34,398 nt of DNA from an uncultured Lachnospiraceae bacterium (GTDB lineage Bacteria > Bacillota > Clostridia > TANB77 > CAG-508): contig CAMPBM010000007.1 in assembly GCA_946637865.1 (NCBI GenBank), forward strand, positions 1 to 34,398. The letters run 5' to 3'. Position numbers and translations under genes: made by a program. Positions 15,799 to 24,076 of this stretch are shown one piece after another; position 1 is the first letter of the stretch; each line of letters starts with the position of its first letter. Below the pieces are notes generated by a model. It saw only the letters and a list, made by a program, of their open reading frames with translations, was not told the origin of the DNA and searched no databases.

Positions 15799-16425
15799 AT
15801 GTGCATTGAATATTTAGAATGTGTATTTATAGGAACATGCATTTTAGCAATTAAATCTGCTAGGCATATACCAAAATTTGATAAGGATGCAATTATAATA
15901 TTAGGCTGTAAAATAAGGGAAGATGGAACCTTGACCAACCTACTAAAGTCAAGAGTAGATAGGGCAATAGAATTTAGTAAAATGCAAAAAGAGGCAACGG
16001 GTAAAGAAATTATATTTGTACCTTCAGGAGGTAAAGGTAATGACGAGGTAATTTCTGAAGCACAAGCAATGAAAAATTATCTCATAGAACAGGGAATTAA
16101 AGAAGAATTAATTTTGATTGAGGATAAATCGAAAAACACATATGAAAATATTAAGTTTTCAAATATGATTATTAATAATAAAATAGAAAATGCTAAAATT
16201 GCTTTTTCTACAACTAATTATCATGTGTTTAGGGCTGGTACTATCGCAACTAAACAGAATATATTTATGGAAGGAATTGGTGCGAAAACGAAGATGTATT
16301 ATTGGGTAAATGCTTTTATAAGAGAGTTTGTTGCCACTTTGGTTTCTGAAAGAAGGAGTCATATAAAGACATTAGTATTTTTTGTATTATTACTAATTCC
16401 GATTGCTTCAGCAATGTTTTTGTAA
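15799..16425 (+). CDS. YdcF/SanA/ElyC family (DUF218) protein, probable C-terminal half
   Basis: A 208-residue piece. A membrane segment (ECVFIGTCILAI) is followed by the DUF218 domain: AIIILGCKIREDGTLTNLLK, VPSGGKG, EAQAMKNYLIEQGI, IEDKSKNTYENIKFS and AFSTTNYHVFRAG, then a C-terminal membrane segment. The SGG, NTYEN and HxxRA motifs are those of the family, which acts on the cell envelope (ElyC/SanA in enterobacteria affect envelope polymer synthesis). No ribosome site precedes ATG 15799. Firmicute YdcF proteins often carry several membrane segments before this domain, which is what the upstream frame encodes, so this is probably one gene split by an (AT)n length change. Confidence 0.75.
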   Translation: MCIEYLECVFIGTCILAIKSARHIPKFDKDAIIILGCKIREDGTLTNLLKSRVDRAIEFSKMQKEATGKEIIFVPSGGKGNDEVISEAQAMKNYLIEQGIKEELILIEDKSKNTYENIKFSNMIINNKIENAKIAFSTTNYHVFRAGTIATKQNIFMEGIGAKTKMYYWVNAFIREFVATLVSERRSHIKTLVFFVLLLIPIASAMFL

Positions 16426-16483
16426 ACTGTGTCAGGGCAATTTCACAAAATTGTAATATTTTGCGAAATTGCCCTGACAGTTT
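16424..16483. repeat. D palindrome
   Basis: AAACTGTGTCAGGGCAATTTC and GAAATTGCCCTGACAGTTT pair with a 2-base bulge. Part of the right arm (AATTGCCCTG) recurs at 16698-16708 on the other side of the A2 element, which suggests that A2 inserted into or next to this palindrome. Confidence 0.65.
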
Positions 16484-16698
16484 AACAGTTTCGTCTTTTG
16501 AGTAGCCCAAACCATAGAATTATGTAGCGTTCTGAAATATATTAATACGCAGTGGAGTGCGCAGTTTTGGCGCTCCCACCTTATGTCTTTTTCTCAAATC
16601 TAATCGCCAGTAAACGAACGGAGTATTAATATATTTCAGAACGCTACATAATTCTATGGTTTGGGCGGATTATTTTATAAAAAGCGTTAAACAGTAAC
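16481..16698. repeat. A2 palindromic element (inverted orientation)
   Basis: Reverse-complement copy of the A family, with nearly perfect outer arms (GCCCAAACCATAGAATTATG and complement) around the core. It starts TTTAACAGTTTCGTC and ends GTTAAACAGTAAC. It fills most of the gap between the DUF218 gene and the phosphatase operon. No coding capacity. Confidence 0.85.
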
Positions 16699-16822
16699 AA
16701 TTGCCCTGGTAAACTGTATTGGCTTATTGCAAAAAACTAAATAATATGGTAAAATTACTACATAATTCTATATTATAAAATTCATATGAAAAAACAAAAA
16801 AAGAAGGTGATTAGAGAACATA

Positions 16823-18235
16823 ATGGATCAAGTAAAAAAATTGTTTAATGATTTTAAAAGTGTATTTATAACACAAGATGTTCTAAAAGAAAATGAAGAG
16901 CATGCCAACATTGTTACAGCAACAGCAATGGTTAATAATTTTTTTGTAATGCTGTTAGTATGGGTATTAAACTATTTTGGCGTCTTTAGTTTTAGCACAA
17001 GAATTATTAATGCGGTTATTGTAAGAGGAGCAGTAGGATTACTAATACCAGCTTTTATCTGTTTTGCCTTAAAAGGAAAGGGAAAGGCTTTAAAAGCAAT
17101 TCTAATTATTTCTCTAATTAATATTTTAGCTTTAATTAGTAGTACACTTACATACTCAGTTTCGTTACTGATGGTAATACCAGTTATATTAAGTTCAAGA
17201 TATTATTCGAAGAGATTTACAGTCGCAACAGCAATAATATCAATTATTGCCTTTGCATTAGCAAATTTGTTGTCTGTTAGAATAGGAATAACAGATTTAA
17301 ACTATGTAAATTTAGGACCAATAAAAAATATTACCATTGATAAAAATCTATACAACACCATTGATAGTATAAAAATAGACAGAGAAAAGTATTTAACTAA
17401 CTTATTAGTTTACAATTATATACCTAAGCTACTTATCTACTTGGCTGTGGCATACGCATGCATACAGGTTACACAATCTGGAAAAAATATGATAATAAAG
17501 CAAAAAGAACTAAGTGAAAATAGTGCAAGAATAGAAACGGAACTTAATTTAGCTAATAGTATTCAAAGAAATATTTTACCTTCAATCTTCCCTCCATTCC
17601 CCGAACGCAGTGAAATCGATATATATGCAACTATGACACCTGCAAAGGAGGTTGGAGGAGATTTTTATGATATGTTTCTAATTGACGAAAATCATTTAGC
17701 AATGGTAATGGCAGATGTTGCAGGAAAGGGGATTCCTGCTGCGTTATTTATGATGATTTCAAAAACGTTAATTAAAAACACAGCCAATTCAGATAAAGAA
17801 GTAAATAAGGTTTTCAATAAAGTAAATAACATGTTATGTGATGGAAACAAAGTTGGACTATTTGTTACAGCTTGGTTAGGAATATTAGATTTACGAACAG
17901 GAAAATTGAATTTCGTAAATGCTGGTCACAATCCGCCACTATTATATTCAGAAAAAACTCGAAAATATGAATTTATGAAAGTTAAACCAAATATTGTTTT
18001 GGCTGCCATGGAAAACGTAAAATATCAAACACATGAGATTCAGCTAGAACCAGGAGATAGATTATTTTTATATACCGATGGTGTTGTTGAAGCTACAAAT
18101 ATAAAAAATGAAGCATATGGAAACGGACGATTGGAAGATTTTTTAAACAGTAATCTAAGTCTAAATGTAACAGAAACATTACATTCACTAATGGAGGACG
18201 TTAACAGTTTTGTACGGCAAAGCAGAACAATTTGA
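16823..18235 (+). CDS. SpoIIE/RsbU-type serine phosphatase with membrane N terminus
   Basis: The first 470 codons of what is probably a 623-residue phosphatase-kinase fusion. About six membrane segments fill residues 33-225. A linker helix (ARIETELNLANSIQRNILPS) leads into the PP2C-like domain: GGDFYDMFLID, MADVAGKGIPAALFM, NAGHNPP, LFLYTDGVVEA carry its metal-binding aspartates. In this family the domain dephosphorylates a STAS protein; a STAS gene closes the operon. The end is wrong in this frame: codon 465 is CGG (18215-18217) and the protein stops six codons later. Skipping the C gives NSFVGKAEQFDDMTML, the conserved C-terminal SpoIIE motif, in the frame of the next entry. Confidence 0.88.
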   Translation: MDQVKKLFNDFKSVFITQDVLKENEEHANIVTATAMVNNFFVMLLVWVLNYFGVFSFSTRIINAVIVRGAVGLLIPAFICFALKGKGKALKAILIISLINILALISSTLTYSVSLLMVIPVILSSRYYSKRFTVATAIISIIAFALANLLSVRIGITDLNYVNLGPIKNITIDKNLYNTIDSIKIDREKYLTNLLVYNYIPKLLIYLAVAYACIQVTQSGKNMIIKQKELSENSARIETELNLANSIQRNILPSIFPPFPERSEIDIYATMTPAKEVGGDFYDMFLIDENHLAMVMADVAGKGIPAALFMMISKTLIKNTANSDKEVNKVFNKVNNMLCDGNKVGLFVTAWLGILDLRTGKLNFVNAGHNPPLLYSEKTRKYEFMKVKPNIVLAAMENVKYQTHEIQLEPGDRLFLYTDGVVEATNIKNEAYGNGRLEDFLNSNLSLNVTETLHSLMEDVNSFVRQSRTI

Positions 18236-18695
18236 CGATATGACAATGTTGGAAGTATTATACAAAAAAAGAAAGGTTGATAAAGAAATAAAAGAGGAAG
18301 AAGTTTTTAATGCAGATGTAAATGAATTGCCAAAAGTAAGGGAATTTATTGAACATGAGCTAGAAAAATGTGATTGCAGTATGAAAGTCGTCTCTCAAAT
18401 TAATCTAGCTGTAGAGGAGGTTTTTGTAAATATAGCAAAACATGCATATGGAGAAAAAAATGGTGATTGCAAAGTGAAAATATATTTTAATGGAGAAAAT
18501 ACTTTGGAAGTTACTTTTGAAGATTCCGGACTACCATTTAATCCATTAACAAGAGGTAATCCTGATACAGCATTATCAGCTGATGAAAGAGAAATTGGTG
18601 GATTAGGCATATATATAATAAAAGAAATAATGGATGATGTTCAATACATGAATGAAGATGGTAAGAACATATTAGTAATAAAAAAATACATATAG
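18210..18695 (+). CDS. RsbW/SpoIIAB-like serine kinase (HATPase_c), probably fused to the phosphatase by a +1 shift
   Basis: This frame begins inside the phosphatase gene with the missing end of that domain (GKAEQFDDMTMLEVLY) and continues as an anti-sigma-factor-like ATPase: N box EEVFVNIAKHAYG, G1 box FEDSGLPFNP, G2 box GGLGIYIIKEIMDDV. GHKL kinases of this group phosphorylate a STAS antagonist or bind a sigma factor. It has no start of its own: TTG 18210 lacks a ribosome site and lies inside a domain. With a +1 shift at CGG 18215-18217 the product is one phosphatase-kinase polypeptide, opposing activities on the same STAS partner. If the frame break is real and not bypassed, the gene is dead, which fits poorly with its intact neighbours. 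Confidence 0.85.
   Translation: MYGKAEQFDDMTMLEVLYKKRKVDKEIKEEEVFNADVNELPKVREFIEHELEKCDCSMKVVSQINLAVEEVFVNIAKHAYGEKNGDCKVKIYFNGENTLEVTFEDSGLPFNPLTRGNPDTALSADEREIGGLGIYIIKEIMDDVQYMNEDGKNILVIKKYI
18215..18217 (+). other. CGG +1 frameshift site in the phosphatase-kinase gene
   Basis: Context AGT TTT GTA CGG CAA. Reading GTA, skipping C, then GGC AAA GCA restores the conserved VGKAEQFDDMTM motif. It is one of three such sites in the window. Confidence 0.7.
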
Positions 18696-18718
18696 AAAGA
18701 TAAGGAGGAAATAATATT

Positions 18719-21700
18719 ATGAAATCATTCGTTGAGAAATTTGAAGAAAACGTAAAAAATAATCCTAATAAGCCACTGTTTTTTGATGAGATGAATACAA
18801 AAGGAATAAGTTATTCTAAAATAGATGAAGTTTCCAGTAGAGTTTATTCATATTTATCAAGTAAGGGAATAGGAAAAGAAGATTTTGTCTTAATCAACTT
18901 GCCAAGAGGCGTTCAACCAGTAATGGCACTAGTAGGGGTTTGGAAAGCAGGTGCAGCTTTTACGATTGTTGAAGATAACTATGCACCAGACAGAATTGAA
19001 TTTATTAGAAAAGATTGTAATTGTAAAGCAGAAATAAATAAGGAAAACTGGAATGAAATTTTAAATATGGAGCCAAAAGCAGGATACATAAATGCAGACT
19101 TACATGATGCAGCTTTTGCAATTTATACATCAGGTACCACAGGAAATCCAAAAGGAGTTTTACATGAATATGGAAACATTTTAAGAGCTGTTTCTTCTGT
19201 AAAAATAAGTGAGAACGAGCCTCTTGTAAAAAAAGGAGAACATGGAGCATTAGTTGCACCCTTAAACTTTATTGCATCAACTATTTTCTTAATGTATGTG
19301 TTGTACTATGGCTGTGAATTAGAAAATGCAAAATTACATATTGTTTCATACGCTACTTTAAAAAATCCATTGGCACTAAAAAGATTTATGCTTGAAAAAA
19401 CAATTTCACTTACATTCTTAACACCATCTTATGTCAGAATGTTAGGAGGACAGACAGGACCGTTTTTGAAAACAATGATTATAGGCAGTGAGCCTGCTAA
19501 CAATGTTTTTATAAAGAATGTTAAGTTATGTAACACATATATGATGAGTGAAAGTGCATTTATAGTAAGTATGTTCAAACTTGATAAATCATATGAAACT
19601 TGTCCTATTGGTAAACCTACTTTGCCAGGTTTAAACATAAAACTACTTGATGAGGATGGTAATGAAGTAGAAAATGGTGAAATAGGAGAGCTATGTTATG
19701 ATAATCCATATTTTAGAGGGTATATGAATTTACCTGAACAAACCGAAAAAGTCTTAAAAAATGGAATTTATCATTCAGGAGATTTGGCAAAAAAAGATGA
19801 AAATGGAAATTTAATTTTACTTGGTAGAAATAATGATATGATTAAGATTAATGGTAACAGAATAGAGCCAGCCGAAATCGAAGCTGCAGTTCAGGCAGTG
19901 TTAGGCGTTAAATGGGCAGGGGTTAAAGGATTTGAAGAAACAGGTAGCTCATACTTATGTGCATATTATACAGAAAATATAGAAGTTGATTTAGATAAAA
20001 CAAGACAAGAGCTTTTAAAGAGATTACCTTATTACATGTTGCCAGCATATTTTATTAAAATAGACGAAATACCTCTAAAAGCAAATGGAAAATTTGATAG
20101 AAAAGCGTTACCAGCTCCAGAAGTTAAGGATTTTAGAAATGAATATGTAGAACCACAAAATGAAATTGAAGAAAAAATCTGTAATGCATTTGAAAAAGTA
20201 TTAAAATTGGATAGAGTCGGAACAAACGATGATTTTTATGAACTTGGAGGAGATTCTTTAAGTGCAATAGAATTAATATCAATTCTAGAATTACCAAAAT
20301 TAAACTCATCTGAGATTTTCAGAGGGAGAACGCCAGAAAAAATTGCAAAATTATATGAGGAAATTTTACAAAACGATGATGGTGTATCACTTGAAGAAAA
20401 GAATGAAAAAGCGATGCAAATTGCTCACTACCTTACAACAGAACAATTATATATGGTAGATTACCAATTGTATAATCCTAAATCAACAATGTATAACTTG
20501 TTTACTATGCTTAAATTTGATAAAGAACAGTTTGATATAAACAAGCTAGCAGAAGCTCTAAATAAAGCAATAAAAAATCATCCTGCATTGTTAACTATAT
20601 TCTCATTTGATGATGATGGAAATATTATTCAAAAATATAGCCCAGAGATTATGGAAGATATAACTATAGAGAAAATATCAGATTTTGATTTTAATATGGT
20701 TAAAGATACGCTAGTACTGCCATTCAAAATCATTGGTTCAAAATTATTCAGAGCACGAGTTTTCGAAACGGAGAAGGCAGCCTATATTTTCTTTGATGTT
20801 CATCATACTATATTTGATGGAACTTCATTTAAAGTTCTAATGGGAAATGTGGGAAAGGCATATATGGACATGCCAATGGAGAAAGATTATTATTACTTAA
20901 TGTTACAACAAAGAGAAAATATGATTAATACTCCATTATATGAAGAAAGTAAGAAATATTTTGAAACAAAATACGATAGCGATAATGATTGGACTACTAA
21001 ACCAAAACCAGACTTTGAATCTAATAATACTGAAATGGGTGAATATAAGTGTTCACTTGAAATATCACAAGAACAAATGAAGAGGATAGAAAAGTCATTC
21101 AAGATAACAAGAAATGAATTTTTCATTACAGTTACTAGTTTAGCAATTGCTATATATAACAACAAACCTAATGTTAAAATGTCATGGATATATAATGGTA
21201 GAGATAGTTTAGTTACAATGTCAAGTGTAGGTTTATTATTTAAAGATTTACCAATTGCTTTTAAGTTTAAACCAGATGTAACAATTAGAGAAATATATTT
21301 AGATGCGCATAAGCAAGTTCAAAAAGCAATTGAGCATAGTGTTTACCCATATGTGGATAGAAATGTTCCAGAAGTTTCAGATGATGTTGCATATTTACTG
21401 TACCAGCGAGATATTCGTGATGTTGGAAAAATGGATGGTATGGAACCAGAAACTATCGATATAAGGCAGAACCAAGCAGCAAGTCAAACAAATATAGATA
21501 TACAAATTTTAGATGCGTCTGAGGGACTTCAAATAATGATTGATTATTCAGCAAGTATATATAAAGATGAGAGTATAGAGAAATTTAAAGATATCTTTAT
21601 AAAGGTTGCTCATATATTATTAAAATATGATTCTCAAAAAGATGTTACCATTGGTCAAATAATAGATGAAGCTAAGGATAAGAATAATACAAGTATTTTC

Positions 21701-21736
21701 AATAGAATCAAAGGTATCTTTTCAAGGAAAAAATAG
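18719..21736 (+). CDS. Single-module nonribosomal peptide synthetase, order A-PCP-C
   Basis: A 1005-residue enzyme. Adenylation domain about 1-465: A3 AIYTSGTTGNPKGV at 134-147, A7/A8 YHSGDLAKKD and GRNNDMIKINGNRIEP, A10 NGKFDR with the catalytic lysine at 458. Carrier domain about 478-550, phosphopantetheine serine in ELGGDSL at 513. Condensation domain about 570-990 with HHTIFDG at 695-701. The C domain comes last and no thioesterase is present, so the enzyme probably loads one acid and joins it to a free amine or alcohol. At the usual amino-group-binding position (FDxS) it has FIAS, so the aspartate is missing and the substrate may lack an alpha-amino group. Between a partner-switch pair and a MATE exporter; AAGGAGG before the ATG. 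Confidence 0.9.
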   Translation: MKSFVEKFEENVKNNPNKPLFFDEMNTKGISYSKIDEVSSRVYSYLSSKGIGKEDFVLINLPRGVQPVMALVGVWKAGAAFTIVEDNYAPDRIEFIRKDCNCKAEINKENWNEILNMEPKAGYINADLHDAAFAIYTSGTTGNPKGVLHEYGNILRAVSSVKISENEPLVKKGEHGALVAPLNFIASTIFLMYVLYYGCELENAKLHIVSYATLKNPLALKRFMLEKTISLTFLTPSYVRMLGGQTGPFLKTMIIGSEPANNVFIKNVKLCNTYMMSESAFIVSMFKLDKSYETCPIGKPTLPGLNIKLLDEDGNEVENGEIGELCYDNPYFRGYMNLPEQTEKVLKNGIYHSGDLAKKDENGNLILLGRNNDMIKINGNRIEPAEIEAAVQAVLGVKWAGVKGFEETGSSYLCAYYTENIEVDLDKTRQELLKRLPYYMLPAYFIKIDEIPLKANGKFDRKALPAPEVKDFRNEYVEPQNEIEEKICNAFEKVLKLDRVGTNDDFYELGGDSLSAIELISILELPKLNSSEIFRGRTPEKIAKLYEEILQNDDGVSLEEKNEKAMQIAHYLTTEQLYMVDYQLYNPKSTMYNLFTMLKFDKEQFDINKLAEALNKAIKNHPALLTIFSFDDDGNIIQKYSPEIMEDITIEKISDFDFNMVKDTLVLPFKIIGSKLFRARVFETEKAAYIFFDVHHTIFDGTSFKVLMGNVGKAYMDMPMEKDYYYLMLQQRENMINTPLYEESKKYFETKYDSDNDWTTKPKPDFESNNTEMGEYKCSLEISQEQMKRIEKSFKITRNEFFITVTSLAIAIYNNKPNVKMSWIYNGRDSLVTMSSVGLLFKDLPIAFKFKPDVTIREIYLDAHKQVQKAIEHSVYPYVDRNVPEVSDDVAYLLYQRDIRDVGKMDGMEPETIDIRQNQAASQTNIDIQILDASEGLQIMIDYSASIYKDESIEKFKDIFIKVAHILLKYDSQKDVTIGQIIDEAKDKNNTSIFNRIKGIFSRKK

Positions 21737-21745
21737 TGTTTTATA

Positions 21746-23110
21746 ATGAAAGGAATGACGATAGACATGGAAAATGAGGACAAAGCAATATTGAATAAAG
21801 ATTTTTCTTTGATTAGTTTGATGGGATTTGTTTTTCCAAGTATCTTTACATTTGTATTTATTGCAATATACCAAATGGTTGATGGTTACTTCATTGAAAA
21901 ATATGTTGGTGAAGTTGCTATAGGGGCGGTTAATTTATATATGCCAATACTCTATTTGTTAGTTGCCCTTGGCGTAATGCTTGGAACTGGTTCTAACGCT
22001 ATTATAGTTAAAAAAGTAGGAGAAGGTAAGAAGGAAGAAGCGGGGAAAACTTTTTCAAATACCATACAGTTTTCTATTATCTTAACAATAATAATTACAG
22101 CTATATGCCTGATTTTTGCAAATCCAATTATGAAAATTTGTGGGGCAACAGAGGGAAATATAGAGTACTTAAAACCGTATTACTATACTTTAACCTCTTT
22201 TTCCCTAGCCATAATGTTACAATCTGCACTAGGAATACTAATTATAGGTGAAGGAAAATCTGTTCAGGCAGCGATAGTTATTATTATAGGTGGCGTTTTG
22301 AATTGTGTGCTTGATTATATATTTATGAAACATTTTAATATGGGAATAAGAGGAGCTGCAATAGCTACAATAATAGGGTATACAAGTACAATAGTGTATG
22401 CATTTTATTACTATATTATAGCTAAAAAAAGTACATATAGGTTTAAATTTCAAAAAATTAATTTTAAAGAAATCGGAGCTATATCTTTCAATGGCTCGTC
22501 TGATATGATTTCAAACCTTGCAGGAGGAGTAACATCATTAGTAATGAACCATTTGGCATTTAGATACTATGGTGAAATTGGAGTGAGTTCACTATCGGTT
22601 GTTCTATATTTCCAATTTATTATTCAAGCTATATTTATGGGATTCACTTCAGCAGTAGAGCCTTTATTTAGTTATTATTACGGAAACGGCAATATAGAAA
22701 AGAGAAAAAAGATTTTTAAAATTAGTAATATATGGATACTTATAATTTCAGTATTGGTGACAGCTTTAATGTATATTTTTAGAGAAAATATTGTGGAAAT
22801 ATTTTTTGAAAAGGGTACTGAAATATATAATATTACTATTCTTGGATTAAAGATATTTATAATAGCTACAATATTTGTAGGTTATAATACTTTTTTCTCA
22901 GGACTATTTACAGCCTTTTCAAACGGCTTGATATCTGGTATATTATCATTTATCAGATCACTCATAATTCTTGTTATTTGTCTATATCTATTATCTTACT
23001 TATTTAATGGTATTGGACTATGGTCTGCATGGCCTGTAGCAGAAGTATTATCCTGCATAGTAAGTGTAATATATATAGTAAAATATAAAAACAAATATAA
23101 ATATTTATAA
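21746..23110 (+). CDS. MATE family efflux transporter
   Basis: A 454-residue membrane protein with twelve predicted membrane segments in the two-bundle MATE arrangement, for example FVFPSIFTFVFIAIYQMVDG at the first helix and PILYLLVALGVMLGTGSNAI further on. It is closest in feel to the MepA/DinF-like branch of Gram-positive bacteria, which exports cationic drugs or metabolites using a Na+ or H+ gradient. It starts nine bases after the NRPS stop, so it is co-transcribed. The simplest reading is that it exports the NRPS product. ATG 21746 is taken; ATG 21767 is an alternative. Confidence 0.9.
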   Translation: MKGMTIDMENEDKAILNKDFSLISLMGFVFPSIFTFVFIAIYQMVDGYFIEKYVGEVAIGAVNLYMPILYLLVALGVMLGTGSNAIIVKKVGEGKKEEAGKTFSNTIQFSIILTIIITAICLIFANPIMKICGATEGNIEYLKPYYYTLTSFSLAIMLQSALGILIIGEGKSVQAAIVIIIGGVLNCVLDYIFMKHFNMGIRGAAIATIIGYTSTIVYAFYYYIIAKKSTYRFKFQKINFKEIGAISFNGSSDMISNLAGGVTSLVMNHLAFRYYGEIGVSSLSVVLYFQFIIQAIFMGFTSAVEPLFSYYYGNGNIEKRKKIFKISNIWILIISVLVTALMYIFRENIVEIFFEKGTEIYNITILGLKIFIIATIFVGYNTFFSGLFTAFSNGLISGILSFIRSLIILVICLYLLSYLFNGIGLWSAWPVAEVLSCIVSVIYIVKYKNKYKYL

Positions 23111-23128
23111 AAGAAGGGAAGAGAAAAA

Positions 23129-23425
23129 ATGAACATTAATAAAGTTACAGATGGGAAGAACATTACAATAAGTGTATCAGGCAGATTAGATACAAATACA
23201 TCACCAGTGCTAGAAAGTAATATAACAGATATTGAAAGTTACGAAAGCTTAATTTTTGATTTTGAAAATCTAGATTATATATCATCAGCAGGATTAAGAG
23301 TTTTACTTTCAGCACAAAAGAGAATGAATAAAGCAAACAAAACATTGTCTATAATTAACTGTAATGAAACAGTAAAAGACGTGTTTGACATTACTGGCTT
23401 TACGGACATCCTAACAATAGAATAA
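23129..23425 (+). CDS. STAS anti-sigma-factor antagonist (SpoIIAA/RsbV-like)
   Basis: A 98-residue single STAS domain: ITISVSGRLDTNTSPVLESN, IFDFENLDYISSAGLRVLLS and an end CNETVKDVFDITGFTDIL. Serine 53 (first S of SAG) aligns with the phosphorylated serine of SpoIIAA and RsbV. It should be the substrate of both the kinase and phosphatase at the head of this operon, so the cluster contains all three parts of a partner-switching module. No sigma factor gene is beside it, so the output may be a distant sigma factor or an enzyme such as the NRPS. Ribosome site AAGGGAAG, 18 bases after the MATE stop. Confidence 0.93.
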   Translation: MNINKVTDGKNITISVSGRLDTNTSPVLESNITDIESYESLIFDFENLDYISSAGLRVLLSAQKRMNKANKTLSIINCNETVKDVFDITGFTDILTIE

Positions 23426-23499
23426 AAAAATCGAAGCAACATAGCCGTAGCACGCTACATACGTGCTTCATAAGAAGTATTACGCAGTACGAGAATAAG

Positions 23500-23685
23500 T
23501 TGATATGCGTTCCAATAAATCTTATTGTTAGTAAATTCGCAAAATTAGATAATATTGCTAGTGTACCAATACTATCTGCAGTATTGTTAATCTTACTAAG
23601 TGTAGTATTGAATGTAATAGCTGGTCTAATTCCTGCTAAGATGGCAGCAAAGAAAGACCCTGTTGAAGCCTTAAGAAATGAATAA
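23500..23685 (+). pseudogene. FtsX-like permease C-terminal fragment
   Basis: The frame reads SVPILSAVLLILLSVVLNVI, then AGLIPAKMAAKKDPVEALRN and E. The last part (G..PA..AAK.DPVEALR.E) is the signature end of MacB-type permeases. Only the last membrane segment remains and there is no ribosome site. It follows a short stretch (23427-23497) with CGTAGCACGCTACATACGTG-like inverted repeats, again a palindromic remnant. Confidence 0.65.
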
Positions 23686-23729
23686 AAAAATTCTTATTAA
23701 TTTTGATGGCAAGTAACATTTATTCATGG

Positions 23730-23953
23730 TCACTGTTTAACACTTTTTACAAAATAATCCGCCCAAACCTTAGAATTATGTAGCACTCTGAAATATATTA
23801 ATACTCCGTTCGTTTACTGGCGATTAGATTTGAGAAAAAGACATAAGGTGGGAGCGCCAAAACTGCGCACTCCACTTCGTATTAATATATTTCAGAGTGC
23901 TACATAATTCTAAGGTTTGGGCTACTCAAAAGACGAAACTGTTAAACAGTAAC
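23730..23953. repeat. A3 palindromic element
   Basis: The best full copy: starts CACTGTTTAACACTTTTTAC, arm GCCCAAACCTTAGAATTATG, core, complementary arm, end GTTAAACAGTAAC. Its two arms differ from A2 by compensating changes (CCTTAG with CTAAGG; GCACTC with GAGTGC), so pairing of the arms is being kept. Confidence 0.85.
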
Positions 23954-23980
23954 TATCCTGGTTGGTGTAAAATTAAAATA

Positions 23981-24009
23981 TTGACAAATATGTCCATTTA
24001 TATTATAAT
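23981..24009 (+). promoter_or_regulatory. Promoter of the recombinase gene
   Basis: TTGACA at 23981-23986, 17 bases, TATAAT at 24004-24009. Perfect consensus. Confidence 0.8.
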
Positions 24010-24036
24010 ATAAATTATGTAAATCATATAAACCAA

Positions 24037-24052
24037 TATCGCAATTGCGATA
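24037..24052. promoter_or_regulatory. 16-bp perfect palindrome, candidate operator
   Basis: TATCGCAATTGCGATA lies about 28 bases after the -10 box and 25 bases before the recombinase ATG. Its position would let a bound dimer block transcription. Confidence 0.5.
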
Positions 24053-24076
24053 GCACCAAAGAAAAGGAGTATAAAA

